Below are positions 51,101 to 56,953 of a stretch of DNA of 64,000 bases, one piece after another. Position 1 is the first letter of the stretch. Each line of letters starts with the position of its first letter. Origin of the DNA: Bacteroidales bacterium UBA1176 (GTDB taxonomy: Bacteria; Bacteroidota; Bacteroidia; Bacteroidales; WCHB1-69). The notes under the pieces were generated by a model. That model saw only the letters and a program-made list of their open reading frames with translations, did not search any database and was not told the origin of the DNA. The DNA lies in the NCBI GenBank assembly GCA_002311645.1, contig DBYW01000034.1:174603-238602 (forward strand), read 5' to 3'. The translations under genes and the position numbers were made by a program.

Positions 51101-53185
51101 ATAGAAGTCGTAGGTGGTGCCGACAGCGAGACCCGTCACCTCGAAAGGTTTGATGCCAACTGGCACGACGGTGCCTTGCCCATGAGTGAAGCCGGACGCG
51201 CCGTACTCCATCTCCCACTGGTTCTCCTGACCGCCGTTCGTCCACGTAAATTTGACCGAATTTCTTCCTGCTTCCGTCGCAGTCAAGGCCGTCGGGGCAG
51301 GACAGCTGACCAAGGTGGTGAAAGAAGCCGTACCACTCCAGGTGCTGGTATCACCCACACCGCAGATGGCGCGCACGCGGACCGTGTAGGCGGTGTTGGA
51401 ACTGAGGCCCGTGAGGGTGGTCGTCTGCGCCGACGTGGTCGCAACGGCATTCACGAACATGGAGTGGGTGTTTTCACCATCGCTGTATTCGACCTCGAAA
51501 GAATCGGGCGTGCCGGCAGCCGTCCATGTCAGGGTGGCACCATCGGCCGTCTCGTTGGAAGCTGACAGAGTTGGCGGGACAGGACAAGTGGGTACCTCGT
51601 CCACCAAAACATTGTCAATGTGCACGTCGTTGTCGCCGTTGCCGGTCACGGTGGATTCGCCGTAGAACGCTATCTTGATGGTCTGGCCTGCATATTGGCT
51701 CAACGGAATGGAGATCTTTTCGCCTGTCGTACTGATGTTATTATAAACATAGTCGCCGCCGGCATTGTCCCATACCGTGGCATTACTCATGCTCCAGGTG
51801 GCACCGTTGTCGGTGGAGACGAAGACGATGAACTTGTCATCCGCTTGGTCGGTGGCACTACTCACAGGATTTGCACTGCTGTAAGCAGTTAAGGCCAAAT
51901 CAAAGGTCAGCTCCGGATTGTTCAGGTTGGAAAGGTCAATGGCCGGTGTCACCAACCAATATCTTATACCTGTTCCATAAATGTTAAGTCTGGCATGATC
52001 CTCTCCAAACACATGGACATTGCTGAAAATCCAACCACTGGAGACAGGCTGCAGACTATCGGAAGTGGAGGTTGTGGTAGAGGACGCATGGCCGAGATAG
52101 CGATTCCAGCAAGGACTGAACTTTGTTTTGAAGCCCGTGAAATCCTCAGCATAGGGAGCAATCTCAACGCCACATAGCGTGGTGAAAGAAGCCGTGTTAC
52201 TCCAAGTGCTGGTATCGCCCACACCGCAGATGGCGCGCACGCGGACCGTGTAAGTGGTGTTGGCTCTGAGGCTCGTAAGGGTGGTCGTCTGCTCCGACGT
52301 GGTCGCAACAGCATTCACCAACGTGTAAAGGGTGTTTTGACCATCGCTGTACTCGACCTCGAAAGAACCGGGCGTGCCGACAGCCGTCCACTTCAACGTG
52401 GCATCGGTGGCTGTCACGGTTGTCGAGGCCAAAGTCGTCGGAGCGGGACAACTGACCAGGGTGGTGAAGGTCTTCTTGGTTGTATCGCTCACTTCGCTGT
52501 CACTGCAAATGGACCACATCCGTAAGGCGTAAGCAGTATTGGGGGTGAGATTCGACAAAGAGTAAGGATTCGGGGAGTTGGAAGTCAGTGTCACGGTTGT
52601 CCAATCATTGTCGTTTTCACCCTTGTACTGCATACCCCAAGCATCCTCCTGATAGCCAGGCGTCCAAGAGACCTCAGCATCATGGGCCGTCACATTGCCC
52701 ACATTGACCGTCGGCGAAACACAGGTGCTGTTGTCGCAATAACCGAATTTCACAACATTGCGGTATGATCTGATATACTTGCTTCCCGTAAAACTGGACA
52801 AACTCACAGGATTGGGAATTTGAGAGTCAGAAAAATAGTCGATGGCAAGATTATCCCCTGCTGATGCACAGAGAAATGTATAAGAAGATCCAGGATAGCC
52901 ATAATCACTATCGAATAAAGCCAACACTAAGTTGTCGTTTCCGTTATAAGCGAACGGCTGATCCAATTCAAATGTGTTCCATCCTGGTGAAAAAGAGAGA
53001 TTTCCGGAATAGACTTCCGTCAATGCCGAGAAAGGAACCGTGTCTGTGTTCGATGCAAACACATCCTTCGTGGTATGACCCATGTAGATTTTTACATTTT
53101 GCATGGTGAAAGACGCGGTATAGGCAAATTTGAATGCGATATTGGTGATGATATTGGCTCTTCCCATTTCGGAAGCCAGGAACAA
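36134..53185 (-). CDS. Giant T9SS adhesin, main part (FN3/cleaved-adhesin domains, ~45 Cys-pair repeats, sorting domain)
   Basis: A 5683-codon open frame that continues the protein begun at 55785 but lies in another frame. Order from the N-terminal side, approximate positions: a jelly-roll-like domain (53185-52740), FN3 pairs, cleaved-adhesin domains like those of gingipain/HagA proteins (52170-51590, 51030-50560, 47130-46650, 46360-45880), a second jelly-roll (50270-49740), a CUB-like domain (49160-48800, LIIYDGDQVDADKQL) and a MAM-like domain (47960-47430). About fourteen FN3 units begin with words like CPAPT. From 44470 to 36394 are tandem cysteine-pair repeats and six Ig-like blocks. The end is a T9SS type-A domain (VTVYPNPTRNRVTIG ... 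VVTKRVVKQQ). The TTG at 53185 is only the nominal frame start; the true start is at 55785. A cell-surface adhesive role is inferred from domain content. Confidence 0.9.
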   Translation of the reverse strand: MFLASEMGRANIITNIAFKFAYTASFTMQNVKIYMGHTTKDVFASNTDTVPFSALTEVYSGNLSFSPGWNTFELDQPFAYNGNDNLVLALFDSDYGYPGSSYTFLCASAGDNLAIDYFSDSQIPNPVSLSSFTGSKYIRSYRNVVKFGYCDNSTCVSPTVNVGNVTAHDAEVSWTPGYQEDAWGMQYKGENDNDWTTVTLTSNSPNPYSLSNLTPNTAYALRMWSICSDSEVSDTTKKTFTTLVSCPAPTTLASTTVTATDATLKWTAVGTPGSFEVEYSDGQNTLYTLVNAVATTSEQTTTLTSLRANTTYTVRVRAICGVGDTSTWSNTASFTTLCGVEIAPYAEDFTGFKTKFSPCWNRYLGHASSTTTSTSDSLQPVSSGWIFSNVHVFGEDHARLNIYGTGIRYWLVTPAIDLSNLNNPELTFDLALTAYSSANPVSSATDQADDKFIVFVSTDNGATWSMSNATVWDNAGGDYVYNNISTTGEKISIPLSQYAGQTIKIAFYGESTVTGNGDNDVHIDNVLVDEVPTCPVPPTLSASNETADGATLTWTAAGTPDSFEVEYSDGENTHSMFVNAVATTSAQTTTLTGLSSNTAYTVRVRAICGVGDTSTWSGTASFTTLVSCPAPTALTATEAGRNSVKFTWTNGGQENQWEMEYGASGFTHGQGTVVPVGIKPFEVTGLAVGTTYDFYLRAVCGVGDTSDWSEVATVATLCNPIALPYTENFDSYTSDISSYPNCWYRHNTYSSKYPYPCISGSYSQSGYMDLYFTSSSSTYSMAVLPEFDLGNLSMSDLRVKFWMRSENVSNKIIVGVMSNPLDPSTFVPVDTVNNTATSTYEEQVVLLSNYTGTGRFVALKTLNTATYGAYIDDVTVDEIPTCPEVKDLAVSNVTTDGATLTWTGPSTTPSFTYKVEYSADGTDWTSTSVSGTQFNLTNLNTATMYLVRVFADCGSETGDTVGITFSTNCIRTTDLQIGDSTRTEYYLPVNTFYNYSYSQQLFLASEMEGSKVIKSIAFNYAYATATTKLTDVKIYMGHTTKNSFTSTSDYVFLSDLTEVYSGDLNCSQGWNTFDLDIPFSYNGNDNLVLAVFDNVYGYDGSSSKFVCASTEGNLTLCYYSDSYIPGITNLSNYMGTSYVRQYRNVVKFVYCDTRTCVPPTVNVNNVTANEAEVSWTPGYQESAWGLQYKKDGGSWSSAISLGGTANTYTLTNLDASTNYTVRMWSVCGNESSDTTETTFTTLIACPAPTDLVASNMTANGATLTWTANGTPNSFEIEYTEDSQNPATVSPQTVTVAAVATTSEQTATLTGLTTLTTYTARVRAICDASVSDWSNTVTFIPGSYNMGSTRTLTTCQAIIYDDGGRDGNYGDGRKDTLTIYPATQGNLIQVSGTLVAESANWDYLIIYDGDQVDADKQLLKTSQTTYTSTFQIPVVTSTTGPLTLYFQSDGLYNYPGFELNVTCVAPCEAPATVQASAVSHGQSVLTFGYDQQAQGINLELQYKATNATSWSSSISVQDITHTLTGLDNNTTYDVRVRSVCGNADAQYYSEWVNGTIDIACPAPSIPDATYYDYDATTVILSWDYTGSPTFNVMRVEGNNTTIIDMAYEDNYFADDLTPNTEYTFYVRSICNNGLDTSAWSNPITFTTPETCPTPTNLTVSNETATGATLEWTANGTPNGFDVEYGPAGFVHGQGTSTTVPFTATTARQTTDLTGLSANTTYDVYVRAVCGNDHSDWSTLASFSTTQVLATLPYTQDWEDNAENTSWTFVNGTQTNQWTIGSATSNGGAQSLYVSNDDGSSNAYTNNSTSTVWVYRDIQFGAANAFQLSFDWKCNGEGTTTLWDYLGVYIGTPGDVTAGSTTTPSGAVEIGKYNLQNSWQTVSIQLDGSQYSNTTKRLYLLWSNDYSGGSQPPAAVDNITITPVNCIPPTALTAEDVSTTEIMFSVNGTNNVQGYQVEYGATGFAQGQGTTIFEPAASTPPTIIVINGLTAATAYDFYVRTICGMNDTSAWSPVTTEKTLCDVVSSFPWSENFDAVSVNTLPVCWTNTNDVGSTSWKVSNSIGGGVSAYSGSNVVLMRQVGHGDQSSLQMPTFDITTLNNPMVGFWYTNQAWGTDQDVFTVYYRTSPSDAWTELKSYTTNVNTWTYDSLALPNPSATYQIKFVGNTDYGYGINLDDIVVKEMIINSCPAPTNLYAVATGTSSVILPWTNGGQESQWEIEYGTVGFTQGQGTVVAANTNPFEVTGLTAGTTYDFYVRAICGVGDMSVWSNVATTMTDCNAISTFPWSENFDAVSVNTLPDCWTNTNEIGNTDWIVSNSLRGDISAHSASNVVRFYCQSNANIYDISSLQMPTFDLTALNNPILGFWYTNKEWAGDQDEMTIYYRTSPTDTWTLLASYADNVANWTYDSLALPNPSATYQIRFVVQTYYGYGINLDDIVIKEMPITVCSAPTDVAVSYITANSADVSWTDNANYTYELQYREANAGLQQVDTTFNFSQQGYSNAESLDGVTVNIDDNITFVASKNTGENEPKYYDTGSALRIYGGNKFVVTAANGAVITGVEIQAGSGSSNHPDMNYVVDNSQSQTSTASNAHYNVNNINAGTVTFTNPNTSGHLRMETLTIHYTLPGTESTWTAIVPATSPTTLDNLTPETDYEVRVRTICAAGDTSDWTNAVPFTTEEFICPAPVKLSVNDITMNSAEVVWSDDGTYPTELQYMANGTPDQSVDNTFDFSQQGYTNAQNLDGVTINIDNNIAFVANRHGGTAPAYYTSGSALRFYGKNNFVVTANNGVVITGIEIEAVDKTNINWSSDDGQTGSINANEPFDISPLTANTVTVTNPASSGHMKMKTLTVHYTIPGTAGSWISMANVTSPVQLTGLMPNTNYSVRLRNICSASDTSVWTNTDFTTLGCQTITNTLTETACNSFTWDGTTYTTSGEYTKTYTLANGCDSVVTLNLTVNNSRTNTLTETACDSFTWDGTTYTTTGNYVKTYTAANGCDSVVTLNLTVNNSVTNTLTEVACDSFIWAGTTYTTTGNYVKTYMAANGCDSTVTLHLTVNNSVTNAITETACNSYTWAGTTYTTSGEYVKTFTAANGCDSTVTLNLTINTPRNISTTIVACGEYTWTEGTGQTYTVGGHYYYSHNDANGCTQVDTLHLTIQPATNVTIMADHTDILLHESVTLTASGAAQYLWNTNDQTSVITVSPTATGNYTYSVTGKNVLGTCPTTAEITIHVDECMPARSTETIVACDSFAWHGTVYTASTNTPTYTIPNGAASGCDSIVTLHLTINNSVTNTITEVACDSFVWAGTTYTTSNDYVKTFTAVNGCDSVVTLHLTINNTVTNSITEAACGSFVWDGTTYTASGDYVKTYTAANSCDSVVTLHLTINNPTHVAITETACGSYTWVANNNTVYTQSGTYTYSHSDANGCTQVDTLHLTINAIPTVTVTGDDAIALYESATMTASGADTYVWNTGAQTATITVTPTAIGTATYTVVGTTNNCVSEPATFNVVVGRCRPATYVETIVACDSYTWHGTTYTASTDTATYTVVDGAASGCDSIVTLHLTINNSVTNAINEVACDSYMWDGTTYTTSGDYVKTYTAANGCDSTVTLHLTINNSVTNAITEVACDSYTWNDSLYMVSGDYVQTLQTSAGCDSVVTLHLTVNNSVTSEFTENVCGSYTWNNVNYTQSGNYTQNFTAANGCDSTVTLHLTVRPIPQVYVSGTTAISRYQSTTLTAHGADSYLWNTQATTASITVTPLTSSSYSVVGTTDGCSSAPSIVTVYVGDCIPAQGTETISACESYEWHGVTYTQSTTLANAPTYTIRSGAANGCDSVVSLVLTIYRPTHTASTITECNSYTWHGTAYTESGTYTYSHPDAHGCTQVDTLHLTIIKPQNLAYEVSSCGTYYWHNQPRRRTGTYLYTYADDNGCMKTDTLYLTVYTPVHQGYNVSACDSYEWFGHTYNRTGVYLYAHPDEHGCEQVDTLHLTINHSVAKEITETGCGSFTWNNSVYTQSGNYTQTLTTAAGCDSVVTLHLTIYPVVTMNSITGDTLIHEYESATLVANATGATSYEWVDASTSQVVGTAASITVSPMTTTTYSVVASNGHCASPSMSVTVRVLPCIPAQGVENVTACGSYEWHGVTYTQSTNTPTYTYERLGGCDSVVTLNLTINNPVANELTLAACDAYTWNNVEYTTSGDYTQTFTAANGCDSVVTLHLTINNAVAHEFSATGCGQYAWDNTVYNQSGDYVKTYTAANGCDSVVTLHLTIYPMPVITSVTGDTNIYEYESTTLTAQGMNVVEYTWVGQGVGQTLTVSPMQTTTYTVIGTSADQCVSTEYVVTVHVLPCIPAQGVENVTACGSYEWHGVTYTQSTTTPTYTYERQGVCDSIVTLHLTINNPAAEEFAAVECDAYMWNNVEYTQSGDYTQTFTAANGCDSVVTLHLTINNSVATEFSDTGCGQYVWDNTVYTQSGNYVKQYTTAAGCDSVVTLHLTIYPIAVITNVTGNTVIREYESATLTAHGVNVAEYTWVGQGVGQTITVSPMQTTTYTVIGTSANNCASAEYQVTVHVLPCVPVQSVENVTACGSYEWHGVTYTQSTNTPTYIFERLGGCDSVVTLHLTIYNPQNGSMNAQTCDDNYWWNGQNYTQSGTYTYEHQDDHGCTVVDTLRLTIMTPQHASLTASACGSYWWNGQNYTQSGTYTYSFVNQNGCTQVDTLHLTINQPAVYEFSAVACEEYAWGNSVYNHSGDYVKHFTTAAGCDSLVTLHLTINLPAFTEISATSCGSYTWNDEVYTQSGNYMQSFSTVAGCDSTVVLHLTIHNPQPRTYTAFNCGSYTWNGMTYMQSGTYTYEHPDQNGCTQVDTLHLTIGNPVATEFNATECVSYTWNNQVYYASGTYMQTLHTADGCDSVVTLHLTILNPDFTVVNETACNSYTWNGQTYTQSGRYMANLHNVNGCDSTVVLNLTVRYSITNDVYATACGDYVWNNVKYTQTGAYTQTFTAANGCDSVVTLHLTIHNPQHQSVTDSECGVYMWNNTLYTQSGTYTYAHLDQNGCMQVDTLHLTIYNPVNEIFTINACDSYTWFGTTYTQSGVYTHSHADAHGCTQIDTLNLTIYSTEPVVYNVDACGTYIWHGMFYTQSGTYTYRYFNNAGCEQTEVLNLTVHTPQHQSVTVSECGFYTWNNTVYTQSGTYTFAHFDNNGCTQVDTLHLTIYTPQHAAVTVTECNAYTWHNTLYTQSGVYTYQHADVHGCTQVDTLHLTILPAPVGHVVTVSECGSYTWYGQTYTQSGTYYHNFVNNSGCVGVDTLHLTIYTPQHTAITVVECESYIWNNTLYTQSGSYTYAHLDQNGCLQVDTLHLTLGQSQNIDLTMTECGSYTWHGQTYTQSGTYTYTLQGTAGCNHTETLHLIIFNPQHESFTAGDCNSYTWHGQTYTQSGNYYYSHLDANGCTQVDTLHLTIYNSQPQTFTVSECESYTWHGTTYTQSGTYTYTTFTANGCEQVETLHLTIHNPVHQSFTAEDCEYYTWHGVTYGQSGVYTYAHADNFGCMQVDTLHLTIHQPQHYDLHVADPGSSYTWNGVVYGQSGTYTQVLTDQFGCDSTVVLHLSLHTIGVEDYTLDGDVTVYPNPTRNRVTIGTTNMLSVEKLDIYDAYGKLLATVNVNDADAEVDLSTYAAGTYFIRITTDKGVVTKRVVKQQ
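36394..44470 (-). repeat. About 45 tandem ~49-residue Cys-pair repeats with six Ig-like blocks
   Basis: Each unit follows the pattern ACxSYTWxGxxYTxSGxY, ten to fifteen variable residues, then GCxxxxTLHLTI, with two conserved Cys about 30 residues apart. About 45 units were counted by eye. Six Ig/PKD-like blocks of about 75-80 residues (with words such as ESATLTA and ITVSPMxTTTYTV) divide the first two thirds. The last 21 or so units, 36394-39500, are uninterrupted. Confidence 0.88.
44480..47420 (-). repeat. Two tandem duplications in the adhesin gene
   Basis: Segments 45150-44480 and 45870-45160 encode homologous modules, each with FDFSQQGYTNAQNLDGVTIN or its close variant, SGALRFYG-like and TNPxSSGHxxMxTLTVHYTxPGT words. 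Segments 46640-45880 and 47420-46650 encode an FN3 plus cleaved-adhesin pair with DNA similarity: a block reading CTGATCTGGTAGGTCGCGCT recurs about 777 bases apart. Confidence 0.75.
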
Positions 53186-55785
53186 CTGCTGCGTAAATAA
53201 TTATAATATGCGTTTAAAGGAAGATAATAATATGATAGCGTGCTGTTGGTGTCCCCTATTGCAAAGAATTTCTCTCTAATGCATGGGGTGGAGAAGGTTT
53301 TCGTGTCGGAAGCACCTTCTGTGCCATTGCAAACCGTCGCGACCCTGACCTCATGGGAGGTTCCCGGGTTCAGCCCTGTCAGCGGATAGGTGAGCGCGGA
53401 AACCGGGGGTTGGGTGAGCAGCACGTTGTCCAAATAGACGTTGTAGCTGCCGACGGTGGGAAGCTGTGACGCCCACGTCAGCGTGGCCGACTCAGGATTG
53501 ATGTTGGAAACTGTGAGATTGGCGGGCGACGGACAAGGAACCTGGTCCGTGGTGAATGTCTTTTCATCCCCATAGAATACGATGCCCTCCACAGCGGCAA
53601 AAGTACGGAACATGTAAGATGTGGCAGGATCCAAATTGGCAAGATTGAAAGAAATCGAACCTGTTTGGTTTCCTGTGACCACCGTGTCCCGCCTATAGAC
53701 GGAATCTGCCGAAGCCTTCCATTCAAAGCCGATGGCCGTCAGCGCCTGGCCGGTGACAGAACCGTTCAACGAGGCGGTATAGATGTCAATATTGGTGGCA
53801 TCGCTTGTGACCACTGTCGGGACTTCCAAAACACCCACATCGTCCAAGTTTACCTCGAACATACCTGACACGTTTCTATGCACAAAGGCAAACTGGACGG
53901 TCTGTCCTGCATAGTTGGCAAGAGGATATATATATTGTTGGTACTCGCCCGGAACCGTGTCCACAGAACTCACGAGAGTTGTAAAGTTAGTCGTATCGCT
54001 ACCTGCAGTGGACAACAACACATCCAAAGCATCGGGCCAGGCGGGATCCTGCGATCTCGCATACCAAACCAAGGAGAGGTTGCAGGGGTTTGGCAAGGTG
54101 AAAGACGGAGAGAGCAACCAGTTGTTGGGAGTCAACGAACCAAAATAATTAATAAAAGATGCAGAATTAATGATGTTGTCCCCTGTGTGAGGATTTCTGG
54201 CATCTCCCGTCATTGATCTTATAACCCATTCGTAGCCATCGCCGTCGCCGTCAATGGCTTTCCAGCAGGTTGGGATGGCTGCACTCTCAAAACCTTCAAT
54301 ATAGGGGAGGGAAGTGATGGGAGGGCAGTCAGTCTGGAAGGTATAGACATCGCTCCAGGCACTGGTGTCGCCCGCGGCACAAACCGTGCGCACCCTGACG
54401 GTATAAGAGTCGCCAGATGTCAGTCCTGAAAAAGAAAATAAAGTACCAGTAATTATATCGGGATTACCCATCTGGTCCGGAAGAATACTGCCATTCCATT
54501 CCGCTTGGTATCCTATGTGGTTTTCAGCAACCTCATCCCATTCAATGATAGCGGAATTAGTTGTGACAGAGGCGTGGAGACCAGTGGGCGGGAAACAGGT
54601 AATGGGCGCGCAGGAGACCGTGCCGGAATAGAAGACAGCCCCATCCGTCAAGGTACTGCCGTCTGTACATTCGTATAACTGAACCCCATGGGGATCCGTC
54701 AAGGTGAAAGAGGCCTCGTAATCGTATGAGCCCGAATTCCATATCAGAACTATGTTTCCACCATCGGGCAACACCAGTGTTTCCGTACTGGAGAGACCAC
54801 TTAACGTCAGGGTAGTAAGCACACTGCCATTGACACTAACCTCTATTTCAGCCCCATTCCATCCGTCGCCCCAGGAATCAACCAAGTTAAAGGTGTAGGC
54901 ACACACTCCAGGGGTAAAATTCACCGAAGCATTACCGTTACTATAAAAGTCGGTGCCGCAGACACTGCGCGCATGAGCGGTATATTGAGTGCCGGTGGCC
55001 AGTCCCGTGAAGGTGTGGGAGGTTCCCGTAGCGGGAACCCAGTTGGCAGTGGCGGCGTCAAACGTGGCAGTGGCGGGCAGGCAACAGACCTGATAACTCT
55101 GGGGATTGTCACCAGCAGAAGGTGCCGTCCAAGAAATAGTGGCGCCGTCAGTCGTCTCTCCTAAGACGGTGAGGCCCGTGGGGTCTAAACACATCGGGCC
55201 ACTGCCGCCAGGGATGTAGGTGAAGGTGGTTTTGGGAATAAAGTTGTACGTATTCGTACCTACACTTTGCAAGTCATAATAGCTATACCCTTGCACCGAA
55301 GCATTCGTTGCCTCAACACCCCAAAAATAGGAATCCTTATATGTTCCCTCTGTTTCGTTGGTCACTTCCAACAGGAGGTTTCCGCCTGTGTAGACAAATG
55401 GTGTCGAGAAGGTGACAGTCATCGTGGACTGGGTTCCGTCCAACGAACCGGAATAGACCTCCGTCATAGTTGCAGTCGAATAGGTCGAAATAGTGGTTCC
55501 GGAATAATTGTCCGCCAAACGCACATGGAAATCGGCGGGGCTCCAAGAAGCGGAGGCTGGTGATGACAAATAGAACGTCAGGGCGGTGATAGTGCCTCCT
55601 GTCATGCCGGCCAAGTCTGCGGCCGGGTATACCACTTGACAGCGGAGATATGCATCCGTATAAAGCCCATAAATAGGCACAAATTGGTTTGTCTCCATAC
55701 CATCTGCAACGGTCAACGTAAGCTGTGCAAAACCTTTTGCTCCAAATGTCAGGAGTAAAAGTGCTAAAAGTAGATGTTTTTTCAT
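53092..55785 (-). CDS. Giant T9SS adhesin, N-terminal part (signal peptide, FN3, cleaved-adhesin)
   Basis: The first ~870 sensible residues of the protein continued at 36134-53185. The signal peptide is KKHLLLALLLLTFGAKGFAQ. A jelly-roll-like domain follows, then FN3 (CLDPTGLTVLGETTDGATIS), a domain with DSWGDGWNGAEIEVSVNG, FN3 (CFPPTGLHASVTTNSAIIEW), a cleaved-adhesin domain (PYIEGFESAAIPTCWKAIDG ... EVNLDDVGV), and two more FN3-like units. Near 53190-53203 the reading should pass from LPLNAYYNY into TQQLFLASEMG, but that lies in another frame. The remaining ~35 codons to 53092 are therefore nonsense. The start at 55785 gives a standard signal peptide, unlike the ATG at 55842. A single missing base would make one frame of about 6,550 codons from 55785 to 36134. 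Confidence 0.88.
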   Translation of the reverse strand: MKKHLLLALLLLTFGAKGFAQLTLTVADGMETNQFVPIYGLYTDAYLRCQVVYPAADLAGMTGGTITALTFYLSSPASASWSPADFHVRLADNYSGTTISTYSTATMTEVYSGSLDGTQSTMTVTFSTPFVYTGGNLLLEVTNETEGTYKDSYFWGVEATNASVQGYSYYDLQSVGTNTYNFIPKTTFTYIPGGSGPMCLDPTGLTVLGETTDGATISWTAPSAGDNPQSYQVCCLPATATFDAATANWVPATGTSHTFTGLATGTQYTAHARSVCGTDFYSNGNASVNFTPGVCAYTFNLVDSWGDGWNGAEIEVSVNGSVLTTLTLSGLSSTETLVLPDGGNIVLIWNSGSYDYEASFTLTDPHGVQLYECTDGSTLTDGAVFYSGTVSCAPITCFPPTGLHASVTTNSAIIEWDEVAENHIGYQAEWNGSILPDQMGNPDIITGTLFSFSGLTSGDSYTVRVRTVCAAGDTSAWSDVYTFQTDCPPITSLPYIEGFESAAIPTCWKAIDGDGDGYEWVIRSMTGDARNPHTGDNIINSASFINYFGSLTPNNWLLSPSFTLPNPCNLSLVWYARSQDPAWPDALDVLLSTAGSDTTNFTTLVSSVDTVPGEYQQYIYPLANYAGQTVQFAFVHRNVSGMFEVNLDDVGVLEVPTVVTSDATNIDIYTASLNGSVTGQALTAIGFEWKASADSVYRRDTVVTGNQTGSISFNLANLDPATSYMFRTFAAVEGIVFYGDEKTFTTDQVPCPSPANLTVSNINPESATLTWASQLPTVGSYNVYLDNVLLTQPPVSALTYPLTGLNPGTSHEVRVATVCNGTEGASDTKTFSTPCIREKFFAIGDTNSTLSYYYLPLNAYYNYLRSSCSWLPKWEEPISSPISHSNLPIPRLSPCKM

Positions 55786-56080
55786 AGATATTAGTTTTTT
55801 ATTATTAATTATTATTGATTTTTCTAAAGAAACAAGGCACAAAAAAACGCACCACCAACTTTCACGAAAATGTCTGTCGTGTGCGTTCTTTGTGATATTT
55901 ATTTGTTTTACAGTATTTTACGTTTTGTAAAAATAAAACCATAGGCTGCAATCAAATGAGTTTGCAAACTTACAAACTTATTCTTTTACAAACAATGGAC
56001 TGTTGATAAAGTTGATATCTTTCACCATCCCGCCATCCTTATTTCCCTCCTTTCAGAAGGGGTGGCTGAAAGCCGGGTGG
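55786..56080 (-). promoter_or_regulatory. Leader and promoter region of the giant adhesin gene
   Basis: Two adjacent minus-strand TAAGTTTG words (55965-55972 and 55973-55980) both fit the TAnnTTTG -7 box, about 180 bases before the ATG. The leader holds a long hairpin at 55838-55894 (CACAAA/TTTGTG outer and ACGCAC/GTGCGT inner pairs with a 28-base loop). The AT-rich stretch TTATTATTAATTATTATTG lies just upstream of the start. The far end of the gap (55990-56080), between this region and the menA stop, shows nothing recognisable. Confidence 0.45.
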
Positions 56081-56953
56081 TCATGGAATGGCCACCAACA
56101 GCACGTACAGCAGGTTCATGAATCCTATGGTGAGCATGCACTTGTTGTATTGTGCCCCTTGGGCACGATGGATGAAGTAAAACAACACTAATCCGGGTAT
56201 TCCGATGAGCACGGGCCAGCTCCAGCCGAAGGCTAACCAGGCCATCACGGGCATCAACAGCACCACGATGAACAACCCGATTTCGCCCGCGCGCTTGCCG
56301 AACCGCACAGGGAAGGTGCGCTTGCCCACCTCCCTGTCATCGTCAATATCCCTCAAATTGTTGGCTATCAACAAACACATGGAGATAAGGCCGCACACGC
56401 CGCCCGCCCAGAAGGAGGTCATCGAGAAAGCATGCGTCTGCAGATAGGTGGTTCCCGTGGAGGCAATCACGCCATAATAGAGGAACACGAAAACGTCGGC
56501 AACACCCAAATAGGAGAGCGAATGGTCAGTGGCCGTATAGAGCCAGGCAAACAGCAGCGAAGTGATCCCGATGAGCAGGATGGGAAGGCAGTTGGTGATT
56601 TTGAACCCTTCTCCTGGTCCCATGCCAGCATGGATGACCAAACAGAGACCCGTAATGATGGCTATGACCATTGCGACAAGAGTGCCGCGCTTGATTTGCG
56701 CTTCGGAGACGCTGCCTTCCGCCAACCCTCGCTTGAAACCCTCGCGCCCCGCCTTGTCAGCACCGCGCTTGAAGTCGTAATAGTCGTTGATGAGATTCGA
56801 CATCACCTGCAACGACATGGCGCAGACAGCCGTACAAATTCCGACCCAAACGTTCACGCTCGGTGAAACAAGCAACCCGATGAGCACGGGACAAAGGGAT
56901 GCAAACAAGGAATAGGCTCTGATGGTTTGTATCCAAAATAGAATCTTTTTCAT
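56081..56953 (-). CDS. menA: 1,4-dihydroxy-2-naphthoate polyprenyltransferase
   Basis: A 290-residue UbiA-superfamily membrane enzyme that attaches the polyprenyl tail in menaquinone synthesis. Both Asp-rich substrate motifs are present: NLINDYYDFKRGADKAG at about residues 53-69 and ANNLRDIDDDREVGKRT near 193-209. Eight or nine transmembrane segments are visible, for example TSLLFAWLYTATD and GLFIVVLLMPVMAWLAFGW. Its start overlaps the menG stop by 4 bases, and menG overlaps guaA, so the three genes form one unit. Confidence 0.94.
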   Translation of the reverse strand: MKKILFWIQTIRAYSLFASLCPVLIGLLVSPSVNVWVGICTAVCAMSLQVMSNLINDYYDFKRGADKAGREGFKRGLAEGSVSEAQIKRGTLVAMVIAIITGLCLVIHAGMGPGEGFKITNCLPILLIGITSLLFAWLYTATDHSLSYLGVADVFVFLYYGVIASTGTTYLQTHAFSMTSFWAGGVCGLISMCLLIANNLRDIDDDREVGKRTFPVRFGKRAGEIGLFIVVLLMPVMAWLAFGWSWPVLIGIPGLVLFYFIHRAQGAQYNKCMLTIGFMNLLYVLLVAIP

